Made by a program: the position numbers and the translations under genes
The notes under the pieces: model-generated
Database searches by the model: none
What the model saw: only the letters and a program-made list of their open reading frames with translations
What the model was told of the DNA's origin: nothing
In this document: piece after piece, positions 19,801 to 26,827 of the stretch
Layout of the letters: each line of letters opens with the position of its first letter
Numbering within the stretch: position 1 is the first letter of the stretch
Assembly: GCA_007121535.1 (NCBI GenBank)
Contig: SKKK01000262.1
Location: forward strand, 1-57,752
Length of the DNA stretch: 57,752 nucleotides
Source of the DNA: Planctomycetaceae bacterium
Lineage (GTDB): Bacteria; Planctomycetota; Planctomycetia; Pirellulales; Pirellulaceae
Direction: 5' to 3'

Positions 19801-19950
19801 GGCTGCGCGCATCAGCGACTCGAGTTGCCGGGAATCATCCGGCGTCTTCTCCAGCGCAAGCACTCCGGAACTCAAAGTCGCCAAATGCGTCTCGAGTTCG
19901 GCGCGAAATAACTCCAGCAGCGCCGGATCGGCAGGCGTTCGATCAGTCAT
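16867..19950 (-). CDS. cheA: Hybrid CheA histidine kinase with two Hpt, two CheW-like and one receiver domain
   Basis: This is the central kinase of the chemosensory complex, 1027 residues, cytoplasmic. In order: Hpt1 with phosphoacceptor His51 (AAHSIKGAARIVG); a Pro/Ala linker with APKLASEP-type repeats; Hpt2 with His209 (AMHSIKGGAGFVG); a dimerisation helix pair (VDRLMTLAGELVLVRNQALR); an ATPase domain with HLIRNCCDHGLE, DDGRGI, LSGRGVGMDVV and GQGTTFSL. Then come a CheW-like regulatory domain, a second CheW-like segment (VLLFRYGAEEQFAVPLAMIR) and a C-terminal receiver with VVDD, Asp952 (VVSDIEMPVMDG) and a VKL lysine. No P2 domain is visible. The attached receiver can act as sink or relay. 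Divergently transcribed 171 bases away is a receiver-phosphatase, its likely phosphorylation target. Confidence 0.95.
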   Translation of the reverse strand: MTDRTPADPALLELFRAELETHLATLSSGVLALEKTPDDSRQLESLMRAAHSIKGAARIVGFDAAVQISHHLEDCFVAAQRGQIALTSDGVDVLLRGVDALGRLGTPGDAEGSDAVRIEELDACIAEIAAVRSGQLPPTPEPAPKLASEPAPKLAPDPSPPVASEAAVHEFVSEAREHLANVVQDLLTLEQRPGEADAECLHRLFRAMHSIKGGAGFVGCRTIEQLAHAMENVLESLSQTGTGIDSTVVDTLLAGTDRVQALVDDAQHSDEADVSEIMQRLRQCLEASTPAPADRPPVQAATQQLSSQAPVAAKGTATSGGELPRSGDRSASVRISVPLVDRLMTLAGELVLVRNQALRSIESGDAAIRPVLQRLDALTSQLQSAVTQTRMQPVGNLFARFPRTVRDMARQMGKSIELEMGGTEVELDKSVLELLSDPLTHLIRNCCDHGLETAEQRVRAGKPATGRIVLSARQQGGQIYIEIRDDGRGIEVERIRRKVVDGGLRTAADLVRLSDKETLGLITLPGFSTASEVTDLSGRGVGMDVVKTNLDRLGGALEIDSTPGQGTTFSLCVPLTLAIIPCLLVRVQDQCYAIPQKDLEELVCLHPDQGQTRIESTLEQEVVRLRGRLLPLVRLSEVLDHPRPFDVKTRESIVRKHGAQAATLFAVVKVGQRRFGLIVDEILKNEEIVVKPMHGLLKPLTCFSGATILGDGQVALILNMEGIVHHAGVRFGEHVDHIEDHPSDEPSQRGESAQVLLFRYGAEEQFAVPLAMIRRLVMVDPEHIEQVGSREFLQVDGETTRLLRPDQVLPVSPAAPVHPLFLLLPKNIGRPLGLLATSIIDTDALPARIERDVLQADGVVGSAVLRGRMTMLLDLGRLAQRSDPTDRTGASSSASDARIRKHRILVVDDTEFFRELVRGYLDEAGYQAVSVADGAQAVRELEQSPFDLVVSDIEMPVMDGWTLAKTLRQRSEFARLPLLALTTLSSDADRDRARTCGFDGYEVKLNRQQFLHKVAALLAKQSEAAKS

Positions 19951-20121
19951 GCGGAAACCAAGGCCTGGGGTGTTACGGAAAAGCTTCCTCTTTATTATAG
20001 TTGCGGTTTGAACCTTTCGGATAGAACCGCCTGAGATTCGGAGGCGTTTTATGACGATGCGGGCGAATCGAACGAATAAGGGGATCGAGGGGGCTCATGG
20101 GAATCATCAGGAAGGGCAGCA
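19951..20121. promoter_or_regulatory. Divergent promoter region between cheA and the receiver-phosphatase
   Basis: The gap must hold both promoters. On the minus strand a TATAAT occurs at 19994-19999, about 45 bases upstream of cheA, without a clear -35 box. On the plus strand GGAAGGGCAGCA-like purine-rich sequence precedes the ATG at 20122 and can serve as ribosome site. No operator repeat is obvious. Confidence 0.35.
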
Positions 20122-21348
20122 ATGACTGATCGATCGTCACATGACTCGCATAACTCGCATGGTGCCCACGATCCTCATAACTCTCACCAGCCGGTGACGG
20201 TCTTGTTGGTGGACGACCAGCCGATCGTCGCCGAGGCCGTTCGGCGGATGCTGGCCCCGGAGAGCGACATCGCTTTCCACTACTGCCAGGACCCGACGCT
20301 GGCCATCTCTCAAGCCAACTCGCTTCAGCCCACCGTGATCCTGCAAGATCTGGTGATGCCCGAACTGGACGGTCTAACATTGGTGAAGTTCTTCCGGGCC
20401 AACCCGGCCACTCGCGAGGTTCCGTTGATCGTCCTGTCGACCAAGGAAGAGCCGATTGTCAAGGCCGAGGCGTTCAGCGTGGGCGCCAACGACTATTTGG
20501 TCAAACTGCCGGACCGCCTGGAATTGGTCGCTCGCGTTCGGTATCACTCCAAGGGCTACATCGCGCAACTGGAACGTAACGAAGCGTACCGAGCATTGGC
20601 CGAGAGCCGTCGTCTGCTGGCCGACGAAGTGGCCGAAGCGGCGAAGTACGTCCGGTCGCTGCTGCCCGCGCCGCTGACAGATGGCCCCGTCCGCGTGGAC
20701 TGGCGATTCGTTCCCAGTACCCAACTGGGCGGCGATTCCTTCAGCTATCACTGGCTGGATGACGACCATTTTGCCATCTTCCTGTTAGACGTCAGTGGGC
20801 ACGGTGTCGGATCGTCGTTGATGTCGGTCTCGGCCCTGAATATCCTCCGTTCGCAGGCGTTGCCGAACACCGACTTCCGCGATCCGGGGCAAGTCCTGGC
20901 GGGATTGAACCTGGCGTTTGAAATGGAGCATCATGACAACAAGTTCTTTACCATCTGGTACGGCGTCTATCGTCCCGCGACCCGTCAATTGACGTTTGCT
21001 GGCGGCGGCCATCCTCCGGGCTTGCTGCTAAGCGATCCCTCGCAGCCGGAACTGTCGCTGTCGCTGCTGGAATCGCAGGGGCCGATGATCGGCATGTTAC
21101 CCGACGAAGAGTTCGAGACGGGAACGATCGAGGTGCCTGCGGCGTCCAGGCTGTTGATCTTCAGCGACGGGGTTTTCGAGATCGACAAACCTGACGACAC
21201 CATGTGGAAGTTCGAAGACTTTGTGGAATACCTCCGCACCATCCCACCCGGCGAACCCTTGATGGACCGACTGTTGCGGCATGCCCAAACGCTTCACGGG
21301 TCCGATCAACTGTCGGACGATTATTCCATCGTTCAGGCGGAATTCTAG
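20122..21348 (+). CDS. Response regulator with SpoIIE-type PP2C output domain
   Basis: The 408-residue protein joins a receiver to a phosphatase. A His-rich tail (HDSHNSHGAHDPHNSH, residues 7-22) precedes the receiver (VLLVDDQPIV), with phosphoacceptor Asp76 in ILQDLVMPELDG and Lys in DYLVKLPDR. A coiled-coil helix (ERNEAYRALAESRRLLADEV) leads to the SpoIIE/PP2C domain, with GGDSFSYHW, LLDVSGHGVGSSLMS, GGGHPPGLL and SDDYSIVQAEF supplying the metal and phosphate residues. RsbU-like phosphatases of this type usually dephosphorylate an STAS-domain antagonist to release a sigma factor or other output. Being divergent from cheA, it is the probable output of this chemosensory system. The His-rich tail might bind metal; that is speculation. 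Confidence 0.9.
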   Translation: MTDRSSHDSHNSHGAHDPHNSHQPVTVLLVDDQPIVAEAVRRMLAPESDIAFHYCQDPTLAISQANSLQPTVILQDLVMPELDGLTLVKFFRANPATREVPLIVLSTKEEPIVKAEAFSVGANDYLVKLPDRLELVARVRYHSKGYIAQLERNEAYRALAESRRLLADEVAEAAKYVRSLLPAPLTDGPVRVDWRFVPSTQLGGDSFSYHWLDDDHFAIFLLDVSGHGVGSSLMSVSALNILRSQALPNTDFRDPGQVLAGLNLAFEMEHHDNKFFTIWYGVYRPATRQLTFAGGGHPPGLLLSDPSQPELSLSLLESQGPMIGMLPDEEFETGTIEVPAASRLLIFSDGVFEIDKPDDTMWKFEDFVEYLRTIPPGEPLMDRLLRHAQTLHGSDQLSDDYSIVQAEF

Positions 21349-21450
21349 TCGCCCGGCCACACGTTTCGTGTCAATCAAGGCAGCCTTGCGTGGGTGACAG
21401 GAAAGATCGCTTCTTGGTGGCACGGGCGAAACGGACCGGGCAGCGGTGAC

Positions 21451-21478
21451 TTGAAATCTTAGCCCCTGAGCGTATAAT
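21451..21478 (+). promoter_or_regulatory. Sigma-70-like promoter
   Basis: TTGAAA at 21451-21456 and TATAAT at 21473-21478 are separated by 16 bases, a near-consensus housekeeping promoter. Transcription would start around 21485, about 95 bases before the small membrane protein gene. It is the clearest promoter in the window. Confidence 0.55.
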
Positions 21479-21581
21479 GGGACCAAGCGTTGAATCTTGG
21501 TTCGCTCTGTGCCCTTCCGGGCGGCGGATCGCATTCGCCGAGATTGTCCACCCGTTTTGTCTTTCCATAAGGAGAGCGATC

Positions 21582-21878
21582 ATGTGGTTCAGTGTCGGTA
21601 TGCTTGAATTGGGCATGGTTGGTGTTCTACTTCTGACCGTAGCGATGCTCGCAGCCATCCGTCTGCCGGCGTGGCGATGGGCGATGATTGTGGTTGCATG
21701 CACGATCGTTGCAACGATTCTCTCGCCAGCCGATCCGCTCAGCACCATCCTTTTGGGCGTAGTGCTTCTGATTTTCTTCGTCAGCGGAATTTGGGCCACG
21801 GTGACCCTTCGACGGATCGGGACTCTCGAACCCACGGGCACTCAGCAGCCGAAATTCGGGGAGGACTTACACAAATAG
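21582..21878 (+). CDS. Small three-helix membrane protein
   Basis: The 98-residue product is almost entirely membrane-spanning. Helices lie at about 5-27 (VGMLELGMVGVLLLTVAMLA), 33-50 (WAMIVVACTIVATIL) and 55-77 (LSTILLGVVLLIFFVSGIWA), followed by a short basic then acidic tail. AAGGAGAG lies about 7 bases before the ATG, which fixes the start; the frame is open further upstream but without a site. A good promoter precedes it. I do not recognise the family; similar small proteins are common next to other planctomycete membrane proteins without known role. It converges on the metallophosphoesterase gene. Confidence 0.75.
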   Translation: MWFSVGMLELGMVGVLLLTVAMLAAIRLPAWRWAMIVVACTIVATILSPADPLSTILLGVVLLIFFVSGIWATVTLRRIGTLEPTGTQQPKFGEDLHK

Positions 21879-21903
21879 ATTGCGACACGATTGATGCCGG
21901 CGT

Positions 21904-22980
21904 TCACCCCCAGTTGGCGTGATAGGCGGGGACGGCAGGTTCGCCCTCCACCCCAGCCGGCGGAATGCGGTTCTCGATGCGGACCTCGTTGGCCGCAAGG
22001 CACAGCTCGAACATCTTTACCATCGCCGCTTGATACTCGCCCTCGCGGCGCGTATTGAAAAGCCGCCCATCGCGATAGCCCCAATTTTGGTAGTTCCAAA
22101 AATGACTGTGGACCATGTTCCCGGCTTCGCCAATCTGTTCCAGGTAGTTCTGCCGCGGTTCATCGATAAAATGCCCGCTGGATATCAGACGCAGCCCGGG
22201 CCACGTTTTGAAGAACTTGTTCCACAGTTCCTGCCCGTCGTTGGAGTATTCGGGGCCGGGCTCTCGTGAAAACCCGTCATAGCTGACACCCGTGCACAGA
22301 TGGCCCTGCCGGTGCAGGTAGGCGTGCGTGGTGACGATCACCTCATGATCCGGAAACCGTTCTTTCACCAGTTGATCCGCCCAAGCCATGACCTTGTCGC
22401 GTGCAAACAATTCGAGGGTCAAGAAAAGGAACCGGCGTCCCGCGATTCGTTGGGTCAAATAGTGATTGGCCGTGCCGCCAGGATCGGGCCCCGGGTCGGC
22501 TGTTTCGGCCTGGAAGGTTCCTCCGAACCACGGTTGCCCGTTGTAAAAGGCCCGGCCAAATGCATCCGCGTGATTGAAGGCCTCGCACGGACGCGTATCG
22601 CTCCCTTGATCGTAGTCGTGATTGCCGATCGCCACGGACAACGGGATACCCGCGTCCATGACCGGCTGCAAGGCTTCCCGGCTGGCCTTCAGCATTTCGC
22701 CGATACTGCCCGTACCTCGCCGATCGCCTACATCTCCCTGATGTGCCACAAAGCGGATATTAAGTTCCCGAGCGCGCTCGGTGATCCAATGCGCGATGCC
22801 GCTCAGGTTCGCTTTGCTGCACTTCATGTCCAGATGGGTGTCTGTCAAGAAGACGAAACGCACCCTCTCCGGGGTTGCCCCTTCGGCGGTCCCCGCTCGG
22901 GAAAACCCCGCAGTTGCCGCCAATGCCGCCGCAGTCGATTTCAAGACGGATCGTCTCGTCCAAGCCTTTTCACACGTCAT
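21904..22980 (-). CDS. Tat-exported calcineurin-like metallophosphoesterase
   Basis: The 358-residue protein has a twin-arginine signal (TRRSVLKSTAAALAATAGFS, residues 8-27), so it is exported folded with its metals. The metallophosphoesterase motifs appear in order: D47-x-H49 in FLTDTHLDMKC, GDVGD (Asp83), GNHDYDQG (Asn120, His121), VTTHAYLHRQGH and SSGHFID. Planctomycete relatives act on unknown phosphoesters at the cell surface. An AGGTACGAGG lies just before the ATG as a weak ribosome site. It is the last gene before a small gap to the TctC-like gene on the same strand, about 140 bases, so it may share its transcript. Confidence 0.88.
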   Translation of the reverse strand: MTCEKAWTRRSVLKSTAAALAATAGFSRAGTAEGATPERVRFVFLTDTHLDMKCSKANLSGIAHWITERARELNIRFVAHQGDVGDRRGTGSIGEMLKASREALQPVMDAGIPLSVAIGNHDYDQGSDTRPCEAFNHADAFGRAFYNGQPWFGGTFQAETADPGPDPGGTANHYLTQRIAGRRFLFLTLELFARDKVMAWADQLVKERFPDHEVIVTTHAYLHRQGHLCTGVSYDGFSREPGPEYSNDGQELWNKFFKTWPGLRLISSGHFIDEPRQNYLEQIGEAGNMVHSHFWNYQNWGYRDGRLFNTRREGEYQAAMVKMFELCLAANEVRIENRIPPAGVEGEPAVPAYHANWG

Positions 22981-23119
22981 GCCTCGTACCTCGCTACTAG
23001 AAATCTCCGTTGCCCATCGCTATCCCGCCCGGAGCAATCCTTGCAGCAGGCAGCATGATCGGAGGTTACAACAATCGCTCCCGGTTGCCAAGCAGCGTTT
23101 CCGAGCTGGAAGATCGGCT

Positions 23120-24154
23120 TCAATCCTCGGGCCTTGGATCGAGCCGAGGGATGCCCAACGTTTCCGGCGAAACTTCGGCCAGACCGAGGTCGTCAAGCAG
23201 CCAAGCGTCGCTCTGGACGGTTTCCCAAACGCGGCGCCGCGCTTCCTCGCCGTAGTACGGTGTTACGACCGCCCCCTGCCGGCGAGCGTAATCGCGCAGG
23301 GCTTCCGAATCGGCAAGGGTCTCCTTCCAGACCTGCTGCAGGGTCCGGATCACCTGGTCGGGTACTTCACGGCGAGTCCAAATGCCGAAGTAATCGGTCA
23401 AGATATGTACGTCGGGCAACCAGTCGGTTACCGGCGGGATCCGACCGTAGCCTTCGATTTCGAGTGGTTCGCGGGAAAAAGCTGCCAGCGGTCGCAGTTG
23501 CCCCCGGCGGATGAGTTCGGCTTGCTCGGAGGCCAACTGGGCCGTCACGTCGCTTTCACCGGCCACCACGGAGGCCACGGCCGGTTGGCCGCCATCGTAA
23601 CCCGCGTGTTGATACTGTCCACCGGCGGCTTGGCAGATCAGTTCCATCACCTTGTGCCCCGTCGAGCCCGTCCCCGAGGTGGCCACGCGTAATCGTCCGG
23701 GGTAAGCTTTCAGATGGGCCATAAGATCGCCGAAGTCCTGGTGCGCGGAATCGGCTCGAACGCTGATTACCGGCGTGTTAACCACCGTCAGGAACAGGTG
23801 CCAATCGTCGAGCTTTGTTTCCAGCATGCCAAGCACCGGATAGACGCCCAGCGGAGCCGCCGAACCCGACGCCCAGGTGTAGCCATCGGGCTTGGCCTCA
23901 AGCGCTCTTGCCGTTCCCACCGAACCCGTGCGGCCGGGCTTGTTCACCACGACAACGCGGCATTGAAGGGCCGCTTCGATCTCTCCCGCGACCAAGCGGA
24001 CCATTTGATCGGTCGAACCGCCCCTCGCCCAAGGTACGATGATCGTGATCGGCCGCTCGGGAGCCCAAGCATCGTCGGCGGGTTCCCCGGCGAAACCGCC
24101 CCCCGTCAGCCAGGCAGCCAGGCATAAGGCAAGCGGAAACAGGATGATGCGCAT
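23120..24154 (-). CDS. TctC-type tripartite tricarboxylate transporter binding protein
   Basis: This periplasmic solute-binding protein has about 344 residues from the ATG at 24154. The ATG is preceded 9 bases away by AAGGAGG (24164-24170), so the open frame further upstream is not used. A signal peptide (MRIILFPLALCLAAWLTGGG) is followed by the TctC/Bug fold: ERPITIIVPWARGGSTDQMV, VVVNKPGRTGSVGTARALEA, PDGYTWASGS and the RVATSGTGSTGHKVMELI ligand loop. Family members bind carboxylates such as citrate, glutarate or aromatic acids. The TctA and TctB membrane subunits are not in the window, so it is an orphan here. Confidence 0.88.
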   Translation of the reverse strand: MRIILFPLALCLAAWLTGGGFAGEPADDAWAPERPITIIVPWARGGSTDQMVRLVAGEIEAALQCRVVVVNKPGRTGSVGTARALEAKPDGYTWASGSAAPLGVYPVLGMLETKLDDWHLFLTVVNTPVISVRADSAHQDFGDLMAHLKAYPGRLRVATSGTGSTGHKVMELICQAAGGQYQHAGYDGGQPAVASVVAGESDVTAQLASEQAELIRRGQLRPLAAFSREPLEIEGYGRIPPVTDWLPDVHILTDYFGIWTRREVPDQVIRTLQQVWKETLADSEALRDYARRQGAVVTPYYGEEARRRVWETVQSDAWLLDDLGLAEVSPETLGIPRLDPRPED

Positions 24155-24216
24155 GACGTCGAACCTCCTTTCAGGTACATTTGCCGGATCGTGTTGGTTA
24201 CGTCGGGAAGCCGTTC

Positions 24217-24528
24217 TAAGCACCCGACCAGAAGTTTTTTTGCCAATTTAGGCAGCCTTGCATGCGGCACGCAACGGGGTCGGGAGTGGGGTGTTCAATT
24301 TGTGCTTGTCAAGGCCAATCGTTTTGATCCCATTCTTGTTCCCGTTTCACGACGTGCTGCGGCGCAAAAATCGTTGGCTGGCGGCTCAAAAAATGGCACG
24401 AAAATGTCGACGCCAAAAGATTGAAAATATCGTGAAAATCGAACAAATTGAACACCCCACTCCCGACCCCGTTGCGTCCCCCATGCAAGGCTACCTGAAT
24501 TGGCAAGAAACTTCTGGCCGGGTGCTTG
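24217..24528. repeat. Family A element, long form with about 82-bp inverted ends
   Basis: Left arm 24220-24302 and right arm 24445-24525 are near-perfect inverses. They begin GCACCCGACCAGAAGTTTTT and GCACCCGGCCAGAAGTTTCT and both end in the GGGGTGTTCAATTT side. They enclose a 142-bp centre with no open frame. It is the longest member of family A and resembles a non-autonomous element (MITE). It lies between the TctC-like gene and the sigma factor gene, which point away from it. Confidence 0.85.
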
Positions 24529-24577
24529 TTGCCGTCTGGGAACCAAGCTGTGAAAGATTCGCAAAGGACTCGTGTGT

Positions 24578-24583
24578 TATAAT
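24578..24583 (+). promoter_or_regulatory. Candidate -10 box for the ECF sigma operon
   Basis: A TATAAT lies 32 bases before the sigma factor ATG, just outside the family A element. I see no good -35 match at the right spacing (AGATTC). Confidence 0.3.
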
Positions 24584-24614
24584 CGGGGGGAAAGATTAAC
24601 CGTGAACGAGCCCG

Positions 24615-25208
24615 ATGCCGAGCATTCCTGAAACTCGTGTCAGTTTGATTCTCCGTCTACCCGACTCGCACGATGTCGAGGCGTGGGACGAGTTTGTCGC
24701 GATCTACCAACCGCTGGTCTACCGGATCGCCCGCAAGCGGGGATTTCAAGACGCAGATGCCAATGATTTGGCTCAGGAGGTCCTGGTCGCGGTGGCGCGA
24801 TCCGTCGATCGCTGGGTACCTGACCGGACGCAGGGCCGATTCCGTGATTGGCTGTTTCGAATCGCGCGCAATCTGATGATCAATTTTCTGACCCGGCCCA
24901 AGCATCGGCCGCTGGGCACCGGAGACACCAATGTCGCTCGACTGCTGGAGCAACAGTGCGACCCGTCCAGCGAGTCGGCCGAATGGTTTGATGGGGAGTA
25001 TCGCCGCGAGGTTTTCCGGTGGGCAGCGGCACGCGTCCGGCCGGCGGTGACCGAGAAGACATGGGCCGCGTTCTGGCAGAGCAGCGTACTCGATCGCTCG
25101 ATCCGGGAGGTGGCGGCTGAATTGGGAATGAGTTGCGGCAGCGTGTACATCGCCCGCAGCCGGGTGATGGCCAGACTGCGGGATGAGGTGCGGCGTTTCG
25201 AATCGTGA
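24615..25208 (+). CDS. ECF-type RNA polymerase sigma factor
   Basis: The 197-residue protein carries sigma-70 region 2 ([55 protein letters not shown]) and region 4 ([37 protein letters not shown]), without region 3. This is the planctomycete ECF class that is genetically linked to Ser/Thr kinases. Its stop codon overlaps the GTG that opens the kinase frame, and the kinase ATG is 50 bases on, so the three genes form one operon. No separate anti-sigma factor is present; the zinc-finger-like N-terminus of the kinase may fill that role (inference). Confidence 0.92.
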   Translation: MPSIPETRVSLILRLPDSHDVEAWDEFVAIYQPLVYRIARKRGFQDADANDLAQEVLVAVARSVDRWVPDRTQGRFRDWLFRIARNLMINFLTRPKHRPLGTGDTNVARLLEQQCDPSSESAEWFDGEYRREVFRWAAARVRPAVTEKTWAAFWQSSVLDRSIREVAAELGMSCGSVYIARSRVMARLRDEVRRFES

Positions 25209-25258
25209 ACGGACCACAATGGGGTCGGCGGAACCTTTTTGACTCAAATGAGGAAGAC

Positions 25259-26827
25259 ATGACCGTCAAGCCGATGGCAGCTTGTGACGAATCGAAGCTG
25301 AAAGTGTTGTTGTTCGGCCAGGAGGACAGCGATGCGTTCCGCGCCGCGGCCCAGCACGTCGAGTCGTGCGCGACCTGCCAGCAGCGGTTGACCGAGTTGG
25401 CGGGCGAGAATCGTTTGTGGAGCGACTTGCGGCAGTTACTGGTTGACGACGACGATGCCTTGCCCAACGGCAAAGAGGTTCGCGGACCCGTCGTTCCGGA
25501 TCGTCTGCATCCAAACCCCGCCGAGACGGCCACGCATCCGCCGCTCGATTTCCTCGGCGCAGGATCCCACCCGGAGCTACTAGGTCGATTGGGACGCTAC
25601 GAGATCGAGCGAATGATCGGCGCGGGCGGAATGGGGATCGTCCTGAAGGGCTTCGATACCGAACTGAACCGCCCGGTCGCCGTCAAGGTGCTGGCGCCTC
25701 ACCTGGCCCACAACGGCGCCGCTCGCCAGCGCTTTGCTCGCGAAGGACGCGCCGCGGCGGCCGTCGTTCACGAACACGTCGTGGCGATCCACAACGTCGA
25801 GTCTGAAGGCGAGGTTCCCTTTCTGGTGATGCAATACATCGCCGGCCAGTCGCTGCAGACTCGCGTCGAGCAGCAGGGGCCGCTGGGGATCTGTGAGCTG
25901 TTGCGCATCGGCGTCCAGGCAGCCGCCGGCTTGGCCGCCGCCCATCAACAGGGTTTGATTCACCGCGACATCAAGCCCGCGAACCTGTTGCTAGAAACGG
26001 GCGTCGAGCGAGCGTTGCTGACCGACTTCGGGTTGGCTCGGGCCATCGATGATGCCAGTCTGACGCAGACCGGAGTCGTGGCCGGTACCCCGCACTACAT
26101 GTCGCCCGAACAGGCGGACGGCCGCACGGTCGATCATCGTTCGGACCTGTTCAGCCTGGGGGCCGTGTTGTACTTCATGGCGACCGGTCACCCGCCGTTC
26201 CGAGCCGAGCGGCCGATGGCCGTGCTGCACCGGATCTGCAACGGCCGTCACCGCCCGGTGCGGGAAAGCAACCCGGAGATTCCGGAACAGTTGTCCGCGA
26301 TCGTCGATCGGCTGTTGGAAAAAAAGCCGTCACGACGTCCCAGCAGCGCCGCCGAAGTACAGCGCTGGTTGGAAGAACTGCTGGCCGCTATCCAGCAGGG
26401 CCGTTTGCCCGGCCGGTCGCGTTGGCGGCCTGGTGCAAAGCGGCGCATCGTGGCCGTACTGTTGGCGTCTGGAGTGGTGGCGGCATCGATGCTGTGGCTG
26501 CTTGCTTGGTTCGGGTGGCCGGATGCGGCAGGACCACGAACAACGCTGCCGCCCAGCCGTGTGGTACCGAGTGGCCATGCGTCGGGCGGCGATCGAATCT
26601 CGCAACTGCTTTCCTTCGGACCCGGGACAACCGTGGACTTTGCCGAAGCCACGACGGAAATCCGTAGGGAACTCGACCGCCTGGAAGCGCCGACCGACAT
26701 CGGCAGAGCATTCGAAGGCCCGGCCGTTCATCCGTGGCACGACGAAGTCCAGACCGTCCGACGCGACCTGACCCGATTGCAAAACACTCCTTTTCTCGAA
26801 CTCGTTCCCTATGGAGAAAACCGATGA
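25259..26827 (+). CDS. Transmembrane Ser/Thr protein kinase with Cys-rich N-terminus
   Basis: The 522-residue kinase has an N-terminal segment with H-x3-C-x2-C (HVESCATCQQRL, about residues 34-45) resembling the anti-sigma zinc finger. The kinase domain spans about 110-385: glycine loop GAGGMGIVLKGF, VAVK with Lys143, HRDIKPANLLLE with Asp237, LTDFGLAR and GTPHYMSPEQA. One transmembrane helix (IVAVLLASGVVAASMLWLLAWF) leads to a short extracytoplasmic tail. The ATG at 25259 has GAGGAAG in front; a GTG at 25205 overlapping the sigma stop would add 18 residues. Its stop overlaps the next start (ATGA). It probably passes an envelope signal to the upstream ECF factor by phosphorylation, as inferred from linkage. 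Confidence 0.93.
   Translation: MTVKPMAACDESKLKVLLFGQEDSDAFRAAAQHVESCATCQQRLTELAGENRLWSDLRQLLVDDDDALPNGKEVRGPVVPDRLHPNPAETATHPPLDFLGAGSHPELLGRLGRYEIERMIGAGGMGIVLKGFDTELNRPVAVKVLAPHLAHNGAARQRFAREGRAAAAVVHEHVVAIHNVESEGEVPFLVMQYIAGQSLQTRVEQQGPLGICELLRIGVQAAAGLAAAHQQGLIHRDIKPANLLLETGVERALLTDFGLARAIDDASLTQTGVVAGTPHYMSPEQADGRTVDHRSDLFSLGAVLYFMATGHPPFRAERPMAVLHRICNGRHRPVRESNPEIPEQLSAIVDRLLEKKPSRRPSSAAEVQRWLEELLAAIQQGRLPGRSRWRPGAKRRIVAVLLASGVVAASMLWLLAWFGWPDAAGPRTTLPPSRVVPSGHASGGDRISQLLSFGPGTTVDFAEATTEIRRELDRLEAPTDIGRAFEGPAVHPWHDEVQTVRRDLTRLQNTPFLELVPYGENR

Noticed and set aside
24303-24444. A gene or small RNA in the centre of the long family A element
   Set aside because: Frames are short, and no promoter or terminator separate from the arms is seen.
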